Shown here piece by piece: positions 10,301 to 20,364 of a stretch of DNA of 64,000 bases (positions are counted from its first letter, which is position 1; each line of letters begins with the position of its first letter). The notes below the pieces were generated by a model. It was not told the origin of the DNA and did not search any database. It saw only the letters and a list, made by a program, of their open reading frames with translations. A program made the translations under genes and the position numbers. Origin of the DNA: Stylonectria norvegica (taxonomy: Eukaryota > Ascomycota > Sordariomycetes > Hypocreales > Nectriaceae); contig JAANBC010000005.1 in the NCBI GenBank assembly GCA_014621405.1, forward strand, positions 124,001 through 188,000, read 5' to 3'.

Positions 10301-12596
10301 TCGGTTATTGCTCGACGACATTGGTCGGTTGGCTTTGGCTGCAGCACTGAGCAGATACGGAGAGATGGACGATGGAGGCTTTTCTCTGATTGTCGTAGTC
10401 TAGTACTTACGAAACTGGGTTCCCAGTTGCTCCACGATGGATACCGCCGTCGCCGCCGCCCCTCCGAGGCTTGCGACCCTGCGTCAGTATCAGACACGCA
10501 GTAACTAGCGGTCGCACTTATGCCCAGAGGAAACGACTTGTCGATGAGCTGGACTGCCGTTCTTGTTAATTACCTACAAGGTGGTTTGTTGTCGACTCGT
10601 CTGCAACCTAATTAGCGGAGGAGGAGCTCCAGTCTTCAATAAGGCTGCCGGGCAAGCAAGGTTCCGATTGTCAGTCTGTTCGTACATACTGATGCGAACT
10701 TGGTTGTTATTTTGGTCGCCTTCCGTCAGCCGTGCCCACGACGATGTTCTGAGGTGGGCGTGCCACCCCGGCCAATTTTCCCAAACACTTCCATCTCGAG
10801 TCTCGATCTCTAGCGACGTTGACGCCAATGCAAGGCTATCTCTCTCATTGAGCCCGCTGTGGACATGGGTTGCGAATATGAAGAGAAGCATGCCAGTGTT
10901 GAGCGCAGCACGTCCAGTGCTCGAGGCTACGATATCTTGGCTTATATGCCTTCTTCTTCTTCAGCCAGTCTCCAGGGGACCGGACACAGACCTTTCGCAA
11001 GAGTCGCTCAAAGAAGAAGTCGATGGCTGCTGGATGGCCTGTGTGTCCCGGCGGGCTGGCTGTCAGGGCACATCACATCGCATCGCCTGACACATTGGAC
11101 AAGGCAAACAAACTTTCTGCCGGCCCATGTTGGTCGCAAGCTGCCCCAGCACAGTGGCAACCCCGGCCTCTGCATCAAGGGCAGACGCCCCCTCGCACCC
11201 ATCTTGGGCCAATCGTGCGAGATCTAGCTGGGATCTAAGCGACAGGGTTGGCTCTCGACAACAGTGCCAGTTCGAAGTTGTTGTTGGGCGAGCGTGTTGA
11301 GTGGCCGAAGTGAGTTGCCTCTACCGTCTACGAAGTACCTAGGCCCAGACGGCGTCTATCTAAAGTACTAATGTGCGTCAAAGTGCGACGGCCCACGTCA
11401 ACGCCATCCCCGAGGACCCCGACCCCAGCTTCACAGTGCCGAGCGACCATCTCTGATCTCTCCCGCTGCCGCTGCTACTGCTGCTGCCACGCCGCCGCTG
11501 CCATGGCGATCTACTGATGACCGTGCGGCTCGAGTCTTCTTCAGTGTCGTTTGCGGACACCCCATGCTCCAGTCTTTACTGTGTAAGGTACGAAGTATCC
11601 ACGGATGGTATATCCCCTTGCGCAGTTAGAGCGGGCGTTGAGATGGCTACGCCTCACAGCGCATGTTAGAGGAAAAGTCCAAACAAGTCGGCCGCCCTCA
11701 AGACACAAAGGGTATGGACGAAACACTACGCGATGCCCCGGCCGACAACTCTTGAGTCTCTTGTCGACGTCTCTTTGCCCTGGGGGCTGCTCTACTACCC
11801 GTCGGACACACGCCTGCGGTCTACATAGTACCTGGCCCGTTGTCTGGGAGCGACTACAACTCCAAGATCCACTTTGGCCCATACGGCCAGCATGCAGACG
11901 ACAGCCCAGGCAAAGCAAAGCAAGATCGATCCCTTGGAGGCGTCGACATTGACGCTGCTAGCAACGCTCCGACGCTTCTGCTTCGTCTTCTCACCCCCTG
12001 TCTCTCAAGGGCCGCAGGCGTCCTGCCGATATCTGCACATTGGCCCACTGTGCGTGCCTTTCTGAGAGCCGCTTGCCAACCGCATGTTGCCTCTGTTGGT
12101 AGTGTCTTCTTGACGTCCGGCAGGGGTGACACACAGACCCCTCATGACATCGAGACAATCACCCGTACCGTCTCTCTCGCCGCTTCTTATCACCTTTGAT
12201 TCAGGGACCGACAAGTAAAAGAAGAAACTGGGTGCATTAGCGAGCCATCAGACAGCTCGTTCGAGTACCGGGGTCCCGTCTCCCGTCGCCGCCAAGTACA
12301 AGAGCCCCGGACCCCTCATGTCTCGATGCAATATCGACCCTCATCCGGCGTGCCAACTATTTCCCCGTTGCCTCCCTTTCTACATAAGAGGTTCACTCTC
12401 CCCTTGCTCAGCTTTCGTGTCTTAATACGCATCAATATCGATACCATTGTGCTCTCTACTCATCGCTAGACCCGACCCGCAACTCCTACCTACCTGGTAC
12501 TTTCAACCCTTCAAGAGGGAAGCTTGCTTCTGGAACATAGTCACGGCGCAAACCCCTCGAGTCTCCACGCCACCGGCTAACGGCATTGCCGTCAAC
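7332..12596. other. Gene-poor block
   Basis: About 5.3 kb with no supportable gene apart from the MITE-like element at 8628-8796. Open frames are short, overlap on both strands, and lack domains or credible intron structures. An 11-C homopolymer lies at 7772-7782. The block is not strikingly AT-rich, so there is no obvious RIP signature. The last few hundred bases (about 12350-12596) are pyrimidine-rich and look like promoter and leader of the Myb-like gene. Confidence 0.5.
8628..8796. mobile_element. MITE-like element with 45-bp terminal inverted repeats
   Basis: The left arm 8628-8672 and right arm 8752-8796 are inverted copies of each other over 45 bp with two mismatches. Each arm contains two direct copies of the 12-mer TAACCTGATAAT separated by a C-rich spacer, so the element carries four copies. 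The interior of about 79 bp is non-coding and has a small GAGC/GCTC hairpin and a GGTTCAAATC stretch. Outer ends read ATAACCTG and CAGGTTAT, so a TA target duplication embedded in the ends is possible (Tc1/mariner style), but this cannot be proven from one copy. The size, lack of coding and long inverted repeats fit a non-autonomous DNA transposon. Confidence 0.8.
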
Positions 12597-13796
12597 ATGG
12601 TTATTCAACCTTTCATTGACGCCCGCGGCTACTGTACAGTTCCAAGCGACACAAGACGAGGTCACACAGCTGCTCTGCAAAATTACGAAAACCAACCACA
12701 AACGCCGCCAGGTTCGGCATCAGGGAGCCCCAGTATTAAGGATGAGTGTAAGTTTGTCTCTGATAAGTCCATAAATGCCCTGAGCAAATACTAACTGAGA
12801 CATAGGCCTCTGCCCAGACAGCCCACAACAACACACTCCTGTCCCTGGCCTCCTGCACCTCAACTCGCCTCACAACAACACACAGGTCCGGCTTCCTAGT
12901 CTGGGGGAGTTCGACTTAGGGGTGGAGGAACTTGCGAGAGCATATGGCCCGATTAACTCGTGGACCCCGCCGTCTCCCCTGTCTGCCAACGACGCATCTT
13001 TTCTCCAGTCTCTAAGGCCAATTGACTCTCTTATACCATCATGGACCAACCGAGATCGCTCTTTTGAGGACCCAGCAACAGAGTTCTTCTGTGCGAGAAG
13101 GAGAACTATTACCAGCTTGAGCCAATACGCTCTCGCCTGCGATCAGGCCAGCCAAGCGCTCCAGGGATACAACGGTTCCGAAAGCTACCCCAACTACGGC
13201 ATGAGTAGTCCCTCCCTACAAGGCCATGGTGGGATGGATAGTAGTTATCCGAGCCCTCCACCTGAAGGCGAGAACAGGCACATCAACCAAAAGTACACGA
13301 CAGAGGAAGGCGATTTCATCATCTATGCCTGGCACGACAGAAAGATGAAGTGGCAGCGTATCAAGCAAGAATTTGCCACCATGTTCGGCCGGACACCAGA
13401 ACGCACCGTCCAAGGTCTACAAGCTTGGTACTATCGCATGAACCAAAGAATCCCCATCTGGGACGAAGACGGCTGGCTCTGCTTCGACAACGAGGATGAC
13501 CTGGAGCCGAGGCAGATTGGCATCAAGTGCCGAGAACGAGACAGCCAGGACAAGCCCATGGAGCCGTTGGGCCTCGCACAGCGATACCCTGAGCGAGCCA
13601 TCAACTACCCCTGGGTGGACCCCGAGCTCAAGCACAAGTCTCGCGACTGGGGTAAGTGAATAGCCAGCAGCTAACATGCAATCATCCCGAGTATTGGTAT
13701 AGTTGCTAACCAGCTACAGCTGCGAAACGCGACCTGCAGTATCGCGAGCGCCGAGAGCGCAGGAAGCGGAAAGAGCACCGCCGGATGAAGTTGTGA
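12597..13796 (+). CDS. Myb/SANT-like DNA-binding domain protein
   Basis: Three exons, 12597-12747, 12806-13651 and 13720-13796, giving 357 residues. Both introns are canonical: GTAAGT with TACTAAC before ATAG, and GTAAGT with GCTAAC before ACAG. A Ser/Pro/Gln-rich N-terminal half is followed by a Myb-like helical segment (KYTTEEGDFIIYAWHDRKMK, WQRIKQEFATMFGR, then VQGLQAWYYRMNQRIP) at about residues 185-245. The last exon adds a strongly basic tail (KRDLQYRERRERRKRKEHRR) that could act as a nuclear localisation signal or bind nucleic acid. It is probably a nuclear regulator; I do not recognise a named orthologue. The start ATG at 12597 lies in GTCAACATGG; upstream in-frame codons offer only non-ATG starts. 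Confidence 0.8.
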
Positions 13797-15064
13797 GGGG
13801 TGCAGATCCTCGCTGTTCTGCCTCCCTTGATTTCTTTTTATATCTTACCATTACACGACGCTCTACGACACGACCCTAATGTATTCATGTGCTCATTCCT
13901 TTACGTGTATACACCTTTCTTTTGTACGTATCTATGATTAACTTGACATGCAAGAAAGCCAAGCATAATGTGTGCGCAATGGCTGGAGGCTCCTTGTTTG
14001 GGCCTCTCCTCCATCTGTACGATTAGATGATCGAGTTTCTAAAAATAATGAGAGGAGGACATGATGACGGCCGTTTGCAAACCGCTTGCAGGTCAAAAAT
14101 GACGGGGTGATTGGATATACATAGGATGGATACCTCTTGACTGCCTTTTCTTTAATGCTTGGAATACCTCTATAACATGATTTCCTACACTACTTCAGAT
14201 ACCTCTATAAGTCGATTCGAATAGATGACAATCCATCCACCTCGTCCTGATTGACAACGAACTTGAAGCAACGGCCCGAACCCCGCGTCCAGCACGGTGT
14301 CATGACAGAACTTGGCACTGCAAGGTCCCGGCGTAGGAACAAGGCTCGCGCATATCACCGGACGGAACCGTCCCAGACTTGGCACCACCACGAACACGGC
14401 GCCGCCCTCAGGTGGCCGCACAAACAAGCTCGTGCTGCCTCACCCGGGGACCCGGGAGAGTCGACAAGGACGCAGACGCGCCAGGTGTGTTCCAGAACGT
14501 ACTGGTTCCTGGGCGGGAAGGGGAGGCAGGGAGGGCGAGGACTGAGGGGGGCGCTCATCGAGGACGTTGGACGCCATCGCCCGCGGGATCCGGAGGGGAA
14601 GAGGATGAAGAGCGGCCCCTTCATCGACGACGTTAAAACGCCATCGCGCGCTGGTGATATGCACGTTCGGCAATTGGGCGAATGGCGATGGTGACACAGA
14701 TGAAGGCTGGCGGGCACGTGGCGGACTCAGCCACGGGTAGCACTAGATTCGGAGAGGTGTTTTGGGCGTGTTGCGTGTAGGCGTCTGGGTTTATCCTGGT
14801 GGTGGAGGGCGAGGCTGAGGGCTGTTGGTTGTAACATCTGTGAAGGATGAGATGGGGGCTGGCCGTTGACGTGTGCGCTTGGCTTGGCTTGGCTTGGCTG
14901 TTGGTTGTTGGTCGTGGATGGTTAAAGTTAGACTCGCGAGTCTAGTAGATCTGTGAGGCGGGTGGGTGTGTCAGTTGGTTGGAGGGTAGACGTCGAAGTT
15001 CTTCTTTGATTGTTCGCTGTAGCGTGCGTACGGGCGCATCGCAGGTACGAAATACTTGGCTTGT
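13797..15064. other. Convergent intergenic region with GC-rich open frames
   Basis: It lies between the 3' ends of the Myb-like gene and the IWR1 gene. GC-rich open frames of 77-147 codons at 14251-14717 overlap on both strands and have no domain, so I do not call them. An imperfect direct repeat of about 38 nt, beginning CATCGAGGACGTT at about 14557 and CATCGACGACGTT at about 14622, lies inside this stretch. A GCTTG tandem occurs at 14877-14899. Confidence 0.45.
14877..14899 (+). repeat. GCTTG short tandem repeat
   Basis: Four and a half copies of the 5-mer GCTTG in tandem in the non-coding region downstream of IWR1. Confidence 0.8.
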
Positions 15065-16536
15065 CTACTTGAACGCTCGGCTTCGTTTCATGTACTCTTT
15101 GATACGAGCCATGGTAGCATCGTCATCGTCGCCCTCGAGCACCATCTTGTCGTCGGGCGCCTCTAGGTCGTCCTCGTCAAACTCCTCATCGTCCGAGGCG
15201 TTGCCGTTGCGGTAGCCGTAGGCTTGGCGGCCGAACTCGTCGTCCGACTCGACTTCGTCCTCGGGGTAATCGGCCGTGTAGTAGTTCTCGGCTGCCCAGA
15301 GCAGTTAGCCAACCTCAACTTGTGCCGGGCGCCGGAGTTCCCTCTATGGGAATTGCCTGAACGGGGCAAAGTCTGGGGGACTTACCATTCTCGTCCTCGC
15401 CATCTTCGTCGAGATCGTCGTCCGAGTCGTGCTCTGGCCCGAAGAAGAGATTGTTATCCCCTTCGGTTACCAGCACCAAGAGGCCAACGTCGGCTGGGGC
15501 CACGTCCGAAGTCATTGCGTGTGCGGGGATTCGGACGTATTCCTCGATGACCCAGTCGTCCTCGTCGTCTTCCATATCACTCATATCGCTCATCGCCGTG
15601 TCGGGTTCGGGTTCGTTGTCGTGGGCACCGCCGGGGGCGACATGTGGGTGACGATCCTGGTATCTCTTGGCCGGTGCCTTGGGCTTGAACTTGGGGCGCT
15701 CCGAGTGTCGCTTCTCCTGCTCCATGGTCTCGAGGTTTGCGCCGATTTCCTGCATCACCCAGTCGTTCATATCCGCCGTGATCTTGGACATATCCTCGTT
15801 GTGCGGCCTCCTGACCGAGGTCGGTAGGGGAGCCTGGGTCCTGGACTCTGGATGGGGCGAACGGGACCTGCTCTTTACGCCTGGCTTCTTGAGACGGCGT
15901 TCCTCTTCGGGGTTGTCGGTAGTTACGATGTCTGCAGGTTTCGCGTCTTGGCCAAGCGGTTCAGAATTCGTTTGCCGCGGCGGTACATCTTGACCTCTGG
16001 CTGATCGTTGACTCATCCGCGCTCGACTTCGCTCGACAAACACGGCCGGACCATATCGGACTTTCTTGGAGACGCCGCCGCTTGTGTGCTGGCTCGGAAC
16101 CGGCATCATCATCTTACGCGATATATGGAAACGTCGGCGCTCAGCCAGCTTATCGCCATCAGTCTGTTTGGGCCCTGTGGCAGCACGACCCGTCGGGGGG
16201 TGGCTCGACGGCGTCGCATCATGTGCGGGCGCGGCATGGCGCTTATGAGTCTGGGGGAGGTCTTCGTCGTGGCTCGAGACGTGGATGACGGGCTGGACAT
16301 GGCGGTTTGTTGGCGCATCTATCGCTAATGGGCTTTGAGGGCCTGCGTGTCGACGCTGGTAGACCCAGTTGCTTCCGGTACGGTGTCGCTTGACGCCTTC
16401 GTCGAATTCTGCCGGGCGTTAGAAGCCGTAGGCAAATTAGGGAGGTCGTAATGCAAATGAACATACGGAGAAAGGTGACTGGAAACTCGTCGACGCGTTT
16501 GCGCTTGACGCGGATGAGTGAGGGAGGGATGGACAT
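15065..16536 (-). CDS. IWR1: Iwr1-type RNA polymerase II nuclear import factor
   Basis: Three exons, 16536-16467, 16408-15386 and 15291-15065, giving 439 residues; the introns are 58 and 94 nt. The N-terminus MSIPPSLIRVKRKR is the basic start typical of Iwr1, and exon 2 opens with FDEGVKRHRTGSNWVY. Near residues 265-300 comes DWVIEEYVRIPAHAM, and the family signature ENYYTADYPEDEVESDDEFG follows the second splice, with acidic runs to the C-terminus. Iwr1 escorts assembled RNA polymerase II into the nucleus and is itself a shuttling protein. The middle (about 100-260) is charged and disordered. The gene is convergent with the Myb-like gene and divergent from the CBM48 gene. Confidence 0.9.
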
Positions 16537-16966
16537 GGTGGAGGGCCTTGACGATGCAATATATTGGCCACTTGGAGTCGCGAACGACAAGGCAGACCGT
16601 TGGCAACTCTGTTGAAGAGAAGATTCTCCTAAAGGCCCTAAAGGAAGCAGAGGTCAAGATCAGTATAGAGGCTGTGCTTTCAGGTATCCATGTTCAATCG
16701 CGTGCCGCCTGCGCAATTCAAGTTGAAGTTATTAAGGTGAGGGTAAGGTCAGTAATCAGAAAGCGGATTTCAATTTCTTGGGCACCATCACAATGCCTCC
16801 TCCGTACCTTACGGTAGGTAGCGGGGGCCTCTAGTGGGGGTTTTCTTTTTAGCGCGTCTGAGGGTGAGTTTCCCGCGAGCTTTCCCGGTTTGTTAGTGGG
16901 ACGGCTTGCAGTTGAACGAGAGAGAACATTTTGTGACTTAGAACATGAATTGGGTTTCTTGTCTTC

Positions 16967-17224
16967 ATGCCCAACCTTGAAGCAGTACTCTCGATAGTAA
17001 TAGTAGCTATTTGTGGGATAATTTTCTGGAGTAGCTTCGCAATTTGGTACGATAGGCATTATATGATATGGCTCAATGACTTTCACCTTCTTAGATCCCA
17101 GCTCCAAACGCTGACGACATTGATCCGATCGACGGTTTTCAACATCAGCGCGTCGCAGGCAAGGAACATTACTTGCTTGCAAGAGACTTTCAGAGCTTGC
17201 AAGGGTCTTCCAGAAGACAATTAA
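16967..17224 (+). CDS. Possible small single-pass membrane protein (weak candidate)
   Basis: An ATG-initiated 85-codon frame begins MPNLEAVLSIVIVAICGIIF and continues into an aromatic-rich stretch, so one strong transmembrane helix spans about residues 5-28. Two cysteines lie in the soluble tail. There is no intron, no recognised family, and a longer frame overlaps it on the other strand. Chance is a real alternative in this moderately AT-rich intergenic DNA. Confidence 0.15.
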   Translation: MPNLEAVLSIVIVAICGIIFWSSFAIWYDRHYMIWLNDFHLLRSQLQTLTTLIRSTVFNISASQARNITCLQETFRACKGLPEDN

Positions 17225-17929
17225 CCTTCTGCCTTCCTCGGAGGAACGAGTTTTAGAAGATTGATACGTAATAACGTTGAACATTCCAAAGCTGTACCCT
17301 CACATTTGTTTACAGCATTGGCCCATGGATTGAATTCAATTCATTGCCAGCCGTCACCTCATGAGCTTGGAATGCGGGGTTCTAGCTCCCGTGGCTAAGT
17401 CAAGTTTCGAGAACCTATGTTATCACCCAATGACACTAACAAACTCGAGTACTGACGACTTTCAACGGCGCCAATCTTCAACTCTGAGGTCATGCACGCA
17501 ACCACTCGATAACATCCATGGATAATATGGATCCTTGTATGGAAAGCTGGAAGCTGGCAAGCTGGAAGCTGGGAAAAGCTGCTTTGCTACTTAAAGTAGG
17601 TACAGTATGCTCTTCCCTGTCAATAGCTGTAGCCTGCCGATACCTTTTGGAGTTCCCTGTATTCGTATTGGATTGCAGTAATCGAGGTGTTCGTACCTGA
17701 GGTGTTTATCATGCATTCATCATGCCATTCTCCTTGGTCCCTCGAACACCTTCGGCCTCGTCCATTCATTGTCCTCCCGTGAACCATCCCATCCATCCAA
17801 CTCTCCCTCCCTCCCTCCATTATGACGTCTATGTACCTCGAACATTAGCCTTGTCTCGGCCTGTTCTCCCCCCTCCCCATTGTCCTACTGGGTACTTTGT
17901 GCATTCACGTGCTTGGCTGGCATACCTTC

Positions 17930-17949
17930 TCCTCCTCCTCCTCCTCCTA
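17930..17949 (+). repeat. CTC trinucleotide tract
   Basis: A tandem of CTC/TCC units in the presumed leader of the CBM48 gene. Confidence 0.8.
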
Positions 17950-18407
17950 GGTTCTAAAGTACGACACCTGTTTGCCAGACTTTGCCTCTTCACCACTACA
18001 CCTTCGCAACTGTGTCGTCATCCCACAGCCACCATCATCGGCGTCATCATCAGCGTCGCACTCCCTCTGCCTACCAAATCATCGGAAAACTTTCCGTGAT
18101 GCCTTCGCGACAACTTCAAGAATAGCACCAGAGCAGTACGTACAGTTCCCCGGCTTTACCCTTGTCGCAGGCATTGTGGGAACTGAGCACTGACGGAACG
18201 TCGACACAGTATCATTACCTCACCCACTTAACCTCGCCAGTACTCGCCTGCATCGCATACCATCACTGCACCACCTGGAAGCCGCAATTGCATTTGGAAC
18301 TTGGCTTTGCCACTTACAATTGGCAGAATAGTTCGATTCGGAAGTGTTAACGGAAGTGACACCAACTTGGCCATACTTGAACCTTCCACCACAACCTCAC
18401 ATTCACA

Positions 18408-19988
18408 ATGGCAGCCTCCAAGATGCCTTTCACCATTACGTACAGGAAACCCGGAACATCACCTCCCATCTTTCTTGCGGGCTCATTCTCAGAACCAGAA
18501 TGGCAGCCTCAAGAGATGGACTGCGTTACTGGCGATGACGGAGAGCACGACTTCAAAGCTCAGATTAACGTCGAGCCTGGGAAGGAGTACCAGTTCAAAG
18601 TCCGAATAGGCGAAGGCGACTGGTGGGCTCTAGCTGAGAATTACCCTGTTGGTAGGTCGTTCCTAGTCTTACTCTACCGACTCTGCAGTGGCGATATCTG
18701 ACAGTCTTCTGCAGTAACAGACGAGACGGGGAACCAGAACAACCTGTTGATGGTACCAACAACCTCAAATATGACACACACTGCTCCGATCGAAGGAAAC
18801 CTCCCGTCGACGGATTCAATCGCGGACTCCAAACTCCCGCCATCCGCTGCGCCCCGAATTCACGTGCCCGAAACCGACGACAATAATGCGGAAGATCTGG
18901 ATTTGAAAACACCATTGTTTGCCCACGAGTGCTTTGGCGCTTACGAGCTCCCAGACGATGATTCCGATCTTGACATATATGAGAAGGAGAGCCCGAGACA
19001 AGTCATGAGACCGAAATCCAAAGACTTGGATGTGACTAACGTCGACATCAACGACCCTACTCTGGAGAAATTCCCTTCTGATCGTACTTCCATCCTAGAC
19101 GCTCTTCGAACCATCCAAACACACTTAGGTGAGGACCACACTCAACTCCGTGACATCCCCCTCTCGCCTCGCGTCGTTGCATCTAGTGCAGAATCAATCG
19201 ACGAGAACGCGCTGTCTACGAGCCCGCTGAGCTCGACTTCTTCTAGGAGGCGGGACAGTCGGCCCTCTCACAGCAGTTTTGGAAGGTCGCGATCGGCAGT
19301 TTCCCTTGGTTCAATCCAAGAAGACTCAATCGAGTCAATCGAGGAGGAATCTAAGTCATGGGTCGAGGCAGAGCAAGAACAGAAGCCTCCTATTATCTCG
19401 CACCCGAACCCGAAGACGAATTCGACATCGGAAGGCATCAACCCATCTCCAAGCGTTGAGGATGAGGCTATAGTTATGAGAAGCTCTGAGGTAATGCCCA
19501 AAGAAAAAGCCTCCGACGAGCAAGCTTCTCAAATCACAAGCAATGAGGCCGTAAACGGCCAGTATCCCGCAGACTCAGGGTCTGACAGGGGAAGGAAGCC
19601 TTTGAAACCAATTACTGAAATCACCGCTACCGAAATTCGTTCAGAAGAGCCCATCTCCGAGCCGTCGAATAAATTGGCTTCCACATCTTCGACGCCTGCT
19701 TCGGCCGCACCAGCCTACGATACCGTTAGTTCGACCCGGCCTGACCGTGTGTCAGATGGCGAAGATGCTAAAGAGAATCCTGTCGTGGCCTTTTGGCGCG
19801 CGCTGTTCAACAGACTGTTTAGCAACAAGCTGAATGCGTAAGTGACTAATAGACATACCCCAAAACATTGAGTGAAGTAAACGACTGACAGTTTTAACAG
19901 GCTTATGACCACGGGAGTAGCATTCGCCGTTGGGTTGGGGTGGTGGAAGGGCGTCGACAAGCAAGCTAAGGATGCTGTGCTGGTGTAG
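18408..19988 (+). CDS. AMPK-type CBM48 domain protein with C-terminal membrane segment (Mdg1/Crp1-like)
   Basis: Three exons, 18408-18651, 18715-19837 and 19901-19988, giving 484 residues. The first 95 residues form an AMPK1_CBM/CBM48-like early-set domain: MPFTITYRKPGTSPPIFLAG, then FSEPEWQPQEMDC and EYQFKVRIGEGDWWALAENY. Yeast Mdg1 and Crp1 share this N-terminal domain. A long acidic Ser/Thr-rich disordered region follows. The last exon adds LMTTGVAFAVGLGWWKG, a short hydrophobic helix before a charged end, suggesting a tail-anchored protein (inference). Carbohydrate binding cannot be claimed from sequence alone. The start ATG at 18408 (TCACAATGGCAGCC) has a near-ideal context. An alternative acceptor CTGCAG at about 18687 would break the frame. 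Confidence 0.82.
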
Positions 19989-20364
19989 GTATGGCCCATG
20001 GGTTGGCTGTCAAGACGATGGATACGAGTAATGGTAACGATGCGACGGCGGAAAAATGGGAACAGATTGCGCAAGGATCTTGCATGAATTCGCGTGACAA
20101 AACGCTCACCTCATACTTGACCTCGAGTATTCTTTATTTTAATTAAATTATGGCATGGATGAATGCACCACTGTAGCTTTTTTGATGTTGTAGACAAGAA
20201 ACTGTGGAGATTTTGTCGAAAATGGATTTCCACGTGCGTACCGTCGGTGCTAAAGCTCCGATGGCCGACTTTGGAGACAGAAAAAAGCACAGCCAACTTC
20301 AATATCCTCCTTCACCATCCGGCAATAGGTTGGCATCGCAAGGCGGCCAACTCTCCCTTGCAAG
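19989..20364. other. Intergenic region upstream of MRH4
   Basis: Same-strand spacer of 376 nt, containing the 3' end of the CBM48 gene (AT-rich near 20130) and the promoter of MRH4. Nothing else is seen. Confidence 0.45.

Larger units (their letters stand above)
16537..18407. other. Divergent intergenic region between IWR1 and the CBM48 gene
   Basis: About 1.9 kb. It carries both promoters, and the right part (about 17740-18400) is pyrimidine-rich leader with a CTC tandem at 17930-17949. Two overlapping opposite-strand open frames exist at 16718-17284 (-) and 16967-17224 (+). The plus-strand one encodes a hydrophobic segment and is listed separately with low confidence. Confidence 0.45.

Noticed and set aside
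10089..11034. 17-nt direct repeat AAGTCGATGGCTGCTGG near 10090 and 11017
   Set aside because: A match of this length is not clearly beyond chance in the window, and the flanks do not extend it.
10563..11090. 175-codon open frame in the gene-poor block
   Set aside because: No family resemblance or splice structure, and a comparable antisense frame exists.
14251..14717. Overlapping open frames of 77-147 codons on both strands downstream of IWR1
   Set aside because: GC-rich composition keeps several frames open at once; none has a domain, and they lie in a convergent 3' region.
16718..17284. 188-codon minus-strand open frame upstream of IWR1
   Set aside because: No recognisable domain, no intron signals, and low-complexity segments; probably chance.
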